This document shows positions 1 through 5,542 of a stretch of DNA of 6,777 bases, in pieces. Positions within the stretch are counted from its first letter, which is position 1. Each line of letters begins with the position of its first letter. The notes beneath the pieces were generated by a model. The model was given only the letters and a program-made list of their open reading frames with translations, was not told where the DNA came from and did not search any database. Both the position numbers and the translations under genes were made by a program. Location of the stretch: NCBI GenBank assembly GCA_031259095.1, contig JAIRLW010000639.1, positions 1 to 6,777 of the forward strand, written 5' to 3'. The stretch is from Planctomycetaceae bacterium. Its GTDB lineage: Bacteria; Planctomycetota; Planctomycetia; Pirellulales; Thermoguttaceae.

Positions 1-1
1 G

Positions 2-256
2 CGGCAAATCCAAGCCGATGTGTTTGGACAACACGTTGTTACCGTCAACTCCGAAGAAGGTCCTGCTTTAGGGGTTGCCTTGCTTGCCGCAGTCGGTGCC
101 GGAGCGTTCAAAAATATTCAGGAAGCCTGCAAAGCAGTAATCAAAGTTGTTAAGAAAACGAAACCAAATCTCAAAACAAAAAAAGTCTATGATAAATCCA
201 TGCCGGTCTATCAAAATTTGTACCTGTCACTCAAAGAAGATTTCAAAAAACTGTAA
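2..256 (+). CDS. xylB: Xylulokinase, C-terminal end (5' part outside the window)
   Basis: Xylulokinase phosphorylates D-xylulose to D-xylulose 5-phosphate with ATP in the cytosol and feeds pentose sugars into the pentose phosphate pathway. The frame is open from the left edge (first full codon at base 2) and reads RQIQADVFGQ, then SEEGPALGVALLAAVGAGAF, then a lysine-rich tail ending at TAA 254-256. The QADVFG / EEGPA.G.ALLAAVG.G.F pattern is the usual C-terminal signature of FGGY-family xylulokinases, from the second ATPase lobe. About 84 residues are visible of a family normally near 500, so most of the gene lies upstream. The GTG at 20-22 is an internal valine codon, not a start. The gene converges with the minus-strand operon and has no evident functional link to it. 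Another FGGY sugar kinase is possible, but xylulokinase fits best. Confidence 0.87.
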   Translation, partial: RQIQADVFGQHVVTVNSEEGPALGVALLAAVGAGAFKNIQEACKAVIKVVKKTKPNLKTKKVYDKSMPVYQNLYLSLKEDFKKL

Positions 257-379
257 AACTTATTTTGTAATTATTCAGTAGTGATTTTATTGTTTATTGT
301 CAGGCATAATTATTTGGTATTATTTCGATAAAATTTTCGTTTTTCGCTCTTAACCCCGCTAGGGGTGAGAAGTGCATAA

Positions 380-408
380 CCGGCGGTAAAGCGAAGCGCA
401 ACCGCCGG
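380..408 (+). repeat. Nested hairpin in the left arm
   Basis: CCGGCGGT at 380-387 pairs perfectly with ACCGCCGG at 401-408, giving an 8-bp stem around a loop containing GCGAAGCGC. The matching hairpin in the right arm has a different stem sequence but still pairs. Just upstream, ACCCC 353-357 pairs with GGGGT 362-366 across a 4-nt loop, so each arm can fold into its own pair of small hairpins instead of pairing with the other arm. Confidence 0.7.
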
Positions 409-441
409 ATCAAGAACTCCCCCATTTCCAAAGCCCTGCAA

Positions 442-479
442 GGGCGAGATGATCAACCAAAACAATCATCATCTCGCCC
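442..479. repeat. Central 12-bp hairpin of the palindrome
   Basis: GGGCGAGATGAT at 442-453 and ATCATCTCGCCC at 468-479 are exact reverse complements around a 14-nt loop. This is the tip of the larger palindrome and its only perfectly matched long stem. No T-run follows directly on either strand, so it is not a classical intrinsic terminator by itself. Confidence 0.8.
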
Positions 480-515
480 CGTGCGGGACTTAAAAAGGAG
501 GGGATATTTCGATCA

Positions 516-540
516 GTAGGTTGCGCTTCGCTCCGCCTAC
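516..540 (-). repeat. Nested hairpin in the right arm
   Basis: GTAGG at 516-520 pairs with CCTAC at 536-540. This is the inverted counterpart of the left-arm hairpin and keeps the same GCGAAGCGC-type loop core. Two of its base pairs differ from the left copy by changes on both sides of the stem, which points to selection for pairing, or descent from copies that were selected for it. Confidence 0.65.
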
Positions 541-615
541 GGTTATGCACATCACACCCCTAACGGGATTAAGAGGAAAAAATAAAATTCTACTGAATAG
601 ATACAATTTTTTAGT

Positions 616-642
616 GATAATTAGCGGACAAAATGAATTATC
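616..642 (-). other. Short AT-rich hairpin after the operon's last gene
   Basis: GATAATT at 616-622 and AATTATC at 636-642 pair perfectly (7 bp, 13-nt loop). The hairpin begins 8 bases past the stop codon of the 476-aa gene. On the minus strand it is followed by an A-rich, not a T-rich, stretch, so it lacks the usual tract of an intrinsic terminator. It may protect the 3' end of the message or be chance in AT-rich DNA. Confidence 0.3.
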
Positions 643-649
643 AAAAATT

Positions 650-2080
650 CTATTCCATATTCAGCGGGGTATCACAAACACCTTGTAATTTTTTCAACGC
701 ATCTTTTAATGTTTCCTTGTTCTTGTCTATTTCTATGTCTATTGTTCTGCGGATAGTTTTGTGTGTTTCGTTTTCACTCATTATTTTGTCTTCATTGCGG
801 TTTACTTCCCTTCCGATCTCAATTTTTACCTCTGCCTTGGCAAAACGCTTTAATGCTTCGGCGTAATCGTTAACCAATTCTTTTGGTAACACCGCTTGGG
901 CGTCATCATTTGTTAGCCAAAAGAAAATTTTCTTCGATAATTCCACATCTGCCGGAGTAAACCATTGCGGGTTATATTTTTTGACCATTTCCCAACGTTG
1001 TTCGTCTTCTTGCCCGAAAATTAGACCCTTCGCAAAACGTATCCATGGATCATTCCCTTGGGACTCACAAGCACGCTGACACCGACAAATATTGATTACA
1101 GCATCTATTATTTTACGGGCTTGTTCTAATGAAATTTGCCGATGCAAGAACACTCTCTCCACCTCGTCATTTTGATTACGGATATTCATAAACGGATTGA
1201 ATGGTCTGTTCGAGTTCGAGTAAAGCGTGATAACTTTATCGCGTAATTCATTATTCCGAAGAAAATCGTCCAACTCCTTCATCGGTGGTTGAGCAGGGCG
1301 GACTTCCAATACCTCACTCAACACCTGCAACTTTTGTTCTAATGTTGTTACTGTCGGTCTTTGCCGAATATCGGGATTTACCGGACTATAGGTAATCGGT
1401 ATGTTTCCGAGTCGTTGGTCAAGATACTGTTCCAATTCCTTCGCCGTTTGGTTTGGCATCTTGTTGAGCGTCCATTGTTCCAAAAGTTCAATTCGAGGGT
1501 CAACCGGCTGTGGAATTAATTCGCTTAATTGTGGCAGATAACGATTGCCCCGCAACTGTGCGACAGTGTATTGACAAACAACGGACAGTATGAGAATAAT
1601 TATCAACGATAAAAATTTATGCCGCATAATCCAATTTCCTTTTTGTTCTTGGGGATTCGGTTTAATATTTTTCAAAAGCGGTTCAAACTCTTTTTGCCAA
1701 TCGGCAAGTTCAGGACATACAACGCTTAAATTGTCTGCGCCGGTTTTATTCCAATCAATTTTTTCGGTAACGATTTCGGCAAGTTCGTCCTGATGCGATT
1801 TCAAACGCTCAGTAAGTTGACCGGCTAAATGAGATATATCGCAATACGGAACGGCAAGAACAAGAATTTCCTTACCGAAACGATTGGTATCGACCTGTTT
1901 CACTTCCCGATAAACTCCGACAAAATCCTTACCGTCTTTATCATTTCGGACGTTATCAATATAGGTCTGCAACGAAATATCACTAGGAATATCGCAATCG
2001 TCAGGAACAAGAAAACGGTGATTGTATTTTCCTGCCCGCGGCGTTTCCGCAAATAAATAAAATTTGCGTTCACTTATCAT
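650..2080 (-). CDS. Single-pass membrane protein of unknown function, partner of the GTPase
   Basis: I do not recognise a family for this 476-aa protein. Residues 1-150 form a soluble mixed domain (start MISERKFYLFAETPRAGKYN). A basic patch (MRHK, 152-155) then precedes one membrane helix at about 156-175. By the positive-inside tendency the N-terminal domain should be cytosolic and the roughly 300-residue C-terminal part outside the membrane. That part is mainly helical, with a stretch around 211-227 (TAKELEQYLDQRLGNIP), a cysteine cluster at C332, C334 and C338, and a highly charged helical tail at about 415-470. There is no signal peptide. The ATG start at 2080 is supported by a strong Shine-Dalgarno and by a 3-bp gap from the preceding gene, so translation is probably coupled to the GTPase. 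It is the last gene of the operon. A role as a membrane partner or regulator of the GTPase is inferred from context only. Confidence 0.85.
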   Translation of the reverse strand: MISERKFYLFAETPRAGKYNHRFLVPDDCDIPSDISLQTYIDNVRNDKDGKDFVGVYREVKQVDTNRFGKEILVLAVPYCDISHLAGQLTERLKSHQDELAEIVTEKIDWNKTGADNLSVVCPELADWQKEFEPLLKNIKPNPQEQKGNWIMRHKFLSLIIILILSVVCQYTVAQLRGNRYLPQLSELIPQPVDPRIELLEQWTLNKMPNQTAKELEQYLDQRLGNIPITYSPVNPDIRQRPTVTTLEQKLQVLSEVLEVRPAQPPMKELDDFLRNNELRDKVITLYSNSNRPFNPFMNIRNQNDEVERVFLHRQISLEQARKIIDAVINICRCQRACESQGNDPWIRFAKGLIFGQEDEQRWEMVKKYNPQWFTPADVELSKKIFFWLTNDDAQAVLPKELVNDYAEALKRFAKAEVKIEIGREVNRNEDKIMSENETHKTIRRTIDIEIDKNKETLKDALKKLQGVCDTPLNME

Positions 2081-2083
2081 TTT

Positions 2084-4519
2084 CTACCTCCTCCATTCAG
2101 ATAAAGACGGTTCTTCGGGAAAACCTTTGCCGGTAATTGTACGGGTGCGGGAGGCGGTGTATGTTTTCCACGGTATAAGGGCGTCTGGATTTAACCTTTG
2201 ACCGTTCGCCAAAACGCCAACGCCACCCTTCAATTCAGATAAAGTAACTCTTTTCTCTCCAGTGATATGAATCTTAATTGATAGACCTAAAATTGTACTA
2301 CGATTATCTGAATCAACAGTTTCATCAACTTTTACGGTAACCGTATCACCTAAACGACCGGATACTGTTTGTCGGTTATTGCCGTTTTCATCGAAACATT
2401 CAATCGTTAAAATGCTATCATTTTGGGCAAGGTATTGTTTATAACGCCGCACTGCATCACGCATTGTTTTGAGCGGTGCTTGATTCAGATAATTATCACA
2501 CGCGGTTGCGGTTCTGTTTGTGAGCACGGCAGCATATAAACTTCTATCCCAACGCTCTTCGATTTCTGTTATTTTTCTGTTGAGGTTTCGCAACGTCGTA
2601 TCCGCACTGTCAGCGCCGGCATTGCTTAATTGCTGGACAGCGTTTTTAATCTGTTCCACCTCGCTAATTGCTCCGCTGTAATCGCTGCCTTTTTCTCTGA
2701 TTTTTTCGTCAGTGCGGGATTCTACGTTTGCCAAAATCTCACGGCAAAGTGCTTTCCATTTCTCGTGTTTTTGTGAAATACCGGCAAGGTTCTGTAATGC
2801 GGCTGCTATGTTTCCGCTGTTGAAGGTCTCCCGGATTTGTGAAGCAAAATCGTCCCACGCAATTTCAATTAATTTGTTGTTCGCTTCGGCAAGAATTTGT
2901 TCCCGCTGTTTCTTTTGTCCATCTTTGACATAATTCGAATATTGGAAAAAGTTTGGAACGTTTGCCGTATTGATAACTTTCTGAACATCAGATTTACGGT
3001 TACTTGCTTTTGCTGTTGCCCAAAGTTGCGATAAATTGTCAAGCGGCGCTTGATTACCGGATACAAGGCGGGCTTCATTATTAGCGTTTAACCAATCCTG
3101 CATTTCCGCCGCATATTGACCTTGTGGATATTTTTCAAGATAACGATTTAATACTGTAATTTTTTCATCTTGCGGTTCAAGCGGAGCGGTGCAGAAATTA
3201 TTATAAGCAACTTCCTCGCAAACATATTTGATTTTATCGAGCAACACTTTTGCTTTGTCCTTAGAAAAATGCATCGGAGTGAACGGAAAATAGGAACCTT
3301 TGCAATAGTCAGTTAGTTTTTTTTCGCAACGTATCAAAACCGCTTCGTCCGTTTTATGCTTAATTGCAAGTTCCGCAGAACTCAGCATACGGCTGTTGAG
3401 TGTTGCAACAAAAGCAAACCACAAGATATAGCAAACACAAAAAAGTGAGATGGAACGGCTTATGATGTTCCGGATTGTTTGACAGTGGAACATTTTCGCG
3501 GCAGTAATTTTTTCCGTTTGACTTTCCGGTAAGCGGTTAATAAGTTTAGCGGACAGTTGGAGCGATTCATCAACAGGTTTGAAAAAGGTTGTGAATCGTG
3601 CGAGTTTTAATTTTTGTAATATTTTATCGGCAAACTTTCCTGTCGGCAAAACGAGCGGGAGAATTCCTTTCGGTAAATTCGTTGCGAGGGTTTCAATCCG
3701 TTGTCTGTCCATTTCGTTGATTTGCCGAATCAGAAAGCGGAACGGATAAGTCAAACCGTACGATTGAAGCGGATTCAATTTAACCGGAAAATCCCTGTCA
3801 CAATGTCCTAACGCACTAATCGGAAAGCAACGGAAATACTCTTTACCGATACTGTTTTGCAAAGCGTCAAGAATATTCCGATACGATTCGTGTTCGCTGA
3901 AAAATTGAACAAGCGTTGCGTCTTCTGCATTTTCAGAATTTTGCGGAATATCTGATTGTCTGTCCCATTTTGTTAAAACGAGAACTACCGGAGTTTTTCT
4001 TTCACTTGTTTGTGTTGCCTGTAAAGCGGAAAACGATTGAATGATATGATTGATTTCGCTGGGGATTTCGCTTTTTGTTTCGCCTTTTTTCGGAGCAACA
4101 GCAAGAACAATAATTCCGTCCAAATCCCGCATTTTATTGCGGATACGGTTGATCATTTCGTCTTCATTGCCGAGAAGTTGCGGATTTAATAATTCGCCGG
4201 AATAATCATGAATCTCAAAATACGCTTCACCAATTTCCGCATCAGTGTAAGAATACCGATAACGCGGTACAACATCTAAAGCGTTTGGAGTCGGTTCGGG
4301 CAACTTGCCGTTTGACAGAGAATTTGTGTATTTCGTAAGATTGGCACTGCCGATTTTTGTATCTTCGAAGTCGGAACTTTCTGCCGGCAGAAAAGTGAGC
4401 GTTGCGCCTTCAATTGCGGGGCGGCGTTCCATTCCCATTGCAGTAAGAATACACGTCTTGCCCGAACCGGAAAGACCAAATAATGCAAATTTGTAAAGTT
4501 TTTTGTCAAGGTTTTTCAT
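2084..4519 (-). CDS. Membrane-anchored P-loop GTPase with large helical extracytoplasmic region
   Basis: This 811-aa protein has an N-terminal GTPase domain (about residues 8-270): Walker A GLSGSGKT 15-22, a G3-type DYSGE at 105-109, a G4-type TKWD at 183-186 and a G5-type SAL at 235-237. TKxD in place of NKxD is common in bacterial TRAFAC GTPases and predicts guanine specificity. A linker leads to one membrane helix at about 354-373, so the GTPase should be cytosolic and residues 375-811 outside. That outer part is largely helical, including a TPR-like stretch (RYLEKYPQGQYAAEMQDWL, 459-477) and a possible coiled region at 600-660. It ends in a probable beta-rich domain at about 702-811. Cysteines cluster at 398, 406, 434 and 443. 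The ATG at 4519 places Walker A at the usual distance from the N-terminus, but no clear Shine-Dalgarno precedes it. The DxSGE motif recalls the double-GTPase (DO-GTPase) families of bacterial conflict systems; I cannot confirm membership. Confidence 0.88.
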   Translation of the reverse strand: MKNLDKKLYKFALFGLSGSGKTCILTAMGMERRPAIEGATLTFLPAESSDFEDTKIGSANLTKYTNSLSNGKLPEPTPNALDVVPRYRYSYTDAEIGEAYFEIHDYSGELLNPQLLGNEDEMINRIRNKMRDLDGIIVLAVAPKKGETKSEIPSEINHIIQSFSALQATQTSERKTPVVLVLTKWDRQSDIPQNSENAEDATLVQFFSEHESYRNILDALQNSIGKEYFRCFPISALGHCDRDFPVKLNPLQSYGLTYPFRFLIRQINEMDRQRIETLATNLPKGILPLVLPTGKFADKILQKLKLARFTTFFKPVDESLQLSAKLINRLPESQTEKITAAKMFHCQTIRNIISRSISLFCVCYILWFAFVATLNSRMLSSAELAIKHKTDEAVLIRCEKKLTDYCKGSYFPFTPMHFSKDKAKVLLDKIKYVCEEVAYNNFCTAPLEPQDEKITVLNRYLEKYPQGQYAAEMQDWLNANNEARLVSGNQAPLDNLSQLWATAKASNRKSDVQKVINTANVPNFFQYSNYVKDGQKKQREQILAEANNKLIEIAWDDFASQIRETFNSGNIAAALQNLAGISQKHEKWKALCREILANVESRTDEKIREKGSDYSGAISEVEQIKNAVQQLSNAGADSADTTLRNLNRKITEIEERWDRSLYAAVLTNRTATACDNYLNQAPLKTMRDAVRRYKQYLAQNDSILTIECFDENGNNRQTVSGRLGDTVTVKVDETVDSDNRSTILGLSIKIHITGEKRVTLSELKGGVGVLANGQRLNPDALIPWKTYTASRTRTITGKGFPEEPSLSEWRR
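2086..2094 (-). promoter_or_regulatory. Strong ribosome binding site inside the end of the GTPase gene
   Basis: On the minus strand GGAGGAGGT sits 5 nt before the ATG at 2080. It is built from the last arginine codons of the upstream gene (AGG AGG) and the first base of its TAG stop. This fixes the start of the 476-aa gene and suggests that ribosomes finishing the GTPase can restart directly on the next gene. Confidence 0.85.
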
Positions 4520-4541
4520 AGTATTTTTTTCACGGATTAGA

Positions 4542-4606
4542 TTTGTTACGAATTTTATTTGTTGCGGGTTTGGGTTTTACTGTTTAGTTTGTTACGGTTT
4601 GGGTTT
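4542..4606. repeat. Short direct repeats spanning the 3' end of the 316-aa gene and the gap
   Basis: A unit of about 20 bp, TTTGTTGCGGGTTTGGGTTT at 4558-4577, recurs 30 bp away as TTTGTTACGGTTTGGGTTT at 4588-4606, with one substitution and one indel. A third partial copy, TTTGTTACG, lies at 4542-4550. The right copy encodes the last residues and stop of the 316-aa protein on the minus strand, and the other copies fill the 72-bp gap before the GTPase start. This looks like local duplication of a gene end. A binding site or a spacer controlling GTPase translation is possible but unsupported; I see no convincing promoter in the gap. Confidence 0.6.
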
Positions 4607-5542
4607 GCGGAATAAAAACGCAAATGGTTTGAACATAAAATATCTTGTGAACGGCAACACTAAACATACGCCGAAGAGGATCACAATACCGCCGAAAAAC
4701 GCCGTCCAACTTGTTAAGAAATTGCCGACAGTTCGTTTTACTGCTTTCGCCGATTCCGTTCCGACTTTCTCCATTGCTTGTTCAATACCTTTTGACACAC
4801 CGCTAATCGCAGTTGCTGCAACATCGCCTGCTGCTTGGGTCAAACGCTTTATTCCTTCTTCGGTTAAATTGCCGACGGTATCCATAAATCCTTGCGGGTC
4901 AAGCAGATACCACGCCAATGCTCCGCCTGTCAACCATTTACCCCAATGCGGTGTAATATATTTCATCCAGAAATTATTTGCCGCATCGCCGTATTTTGTG
5001 AACAGTTTGCCAAAGTCTTCGAGTTGCACAGCCCGCATACCTTGCGGACTGATAATTTTTCCTCCGTGCAATGCAGCATCAAAACGCATTGCTGCTTTCG
5101 CCGCTTCATCACCATACATTCCGGCAGCGGCAACCGTTTCCGCTCCGCCGCGTTCCAAAAACTTTGCTCGTTGTAACATATCCGGTAAATTCTTTTCACA
5201 GGTTTTTGCCCCATTACCGAGAACAAGCAAATACTGTTGCGAAGGCTTATCAAGTTCATCGGCAAAACGGACTAAACTTGGGTCAATGCTGTATAATTCC
5301 GTCTTAACGGCATTTTTTAACACAGCCGAATCAGCGGATTTTACAATTCGTCCCGCAGCATTTTCCAATGCTTCACGGCTTGCTTTATTGCGGGACATTG
5401 CCTTGACAAGTTCGTCCGCATTGTGAACCGGAACATCATCGGCAACTCTCGCCGCTCTACGGACAACTTTCGAGAAGTTGATAGCATTTGCCGATTGTAC
5501 GGCAAAAATCAAAATCAATAACGTTGTGATTAAGTGTTTCAT
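4592..5542 (-). CDS. Secreted/membrane protein with signal peptide and internal helical repeats, unknown function
   Basis: This 316-aa protein has a clean signal peptide (MKHLITTLLILIFAVQSANA, cleavage likely after ANA at 20). The mature part is alpha-helical, with a recurring motif: NADEL 41-45, FADEL 93-97, YGDEA 143-147 and YGDAA 184-188. A short hydrophobic segment (about 201-215) is followed by LLDPQGFMDTV. A strong membrane helix at about 279-298 and a basic tail (RKPKP) should leave the C-terminus cytosolic and the repeats outside. From memory, planctomycete hypothetical proteins share this build of helical repeats followed by a hydrophobic segment and a DPxxF motif; this is unverified. 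A longer reading from 5605 was rejected. The ATG at 5542 overlaps the upstream TGA as ATGA, lies 11 nt after GGAG and exposes the signal peptide. A role as envelope scaffold or sensor for the GTPase system is inference. Confidence 0.85.
   Translation of the reverse strand: MKHLITTLLILIFAVQSANAINFSKVVRRAARVADDVPVHNADELVKAMSRNKASREALENAAGRIVKSADSAVLKNAVKTELYSIDPSLVRFADELDKPSQQYLLVLGNGAKTCEKNLPDMLQRAKFLERGGAETVAAAGMYGDEAAKAAMRFDAALHGGKIISPQGMRAVQLEDFGKLFTKYGDAANNFWMKYITPHWGKWLTGGALAWYLLDPQGFMDTVGNLTEEGIKRLTQAAGDVAATAISGVSKGIEQAMEKVGTESAKAVKRTVGNFLTSWTAFFGGIVILFGVCLVLPFTRYFMFKPFAFLFRKPKP

Larger units (their letters stand above)
265..606. repeat. Long imperfect palindromic intergenic element (MITE- or REP-like)
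   Basis: This element fills most of the 393-bp gap between the converging genes, where I see no gene. Its outer ends are an inverted repeat: 265-281 against the reverse complement of 590-606, 15 of 17 matching without gaps, including the 10-mer TATTCAGTAG. The main arms are 347-411 and 511-575, each 65 nt, matching at 53 of 65 positions without gaps after reverse complementing. Pairing continues inward imperfectly to a perfect 12-bp stem (442-453 with 468-479) around a 14-nt loop. The left half carries roughly 50 extra bases, about 296-345, so the symmetry is incomplete. The build fits a non-autonomous mobile or dispersed palindromic element, or a structured RNA made in either direction. No transposase and no clear target-site duplication are visible. 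I recall similar GCGAAGCGCAACC-type intergenic repeats in other bacteria but cannot name a family. Confidence 0.8.

Noticed and set aside
20..256. GTG at 20 as the start of a 78-aa protein
   Set aside because: The frame is open to the left edge and the residues before it (RQIQAD) continue the xylulokinase signature.
493..503. AAAAAGGAGGG as a ribosome binding site on the plus strand
   Set aside because: No ATG, GTG or TTG at suitable spacing opens a frame of useful length; the purine run belongs to the palindrome arm.
265..606. CRISPR array
   Set aside because: There are only two copies of the arm and they are inverted, with no regular spacers and no cas genes.
616..642. Intrinsic terminator of the operon
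   Set aside because: The 7-bp AT-rich stem has no T-run after it on the minus strand, so it is listed only as a hairpin.
2084..4519. Type VI/IVB secretion IcmF/TssM protein
   Set aside because: A GTPase-like domain and a membrane helix are shared features, but IcmF has membrane helices before its NTPase domain and is about 1100-1200 aa. No other secretion-system gene is present.
4503..5426. 307-codon open frame on the plus strand
   Set aside because: It lies antisense to most of the 316-aa gene and the start of the GTPase gene. Its product is rich in Ser, Pro, Cys and Phe with no domain pattern, whereas the minus-strand frames have a signal peptide, an ATGA overlap and GTPase motifs.
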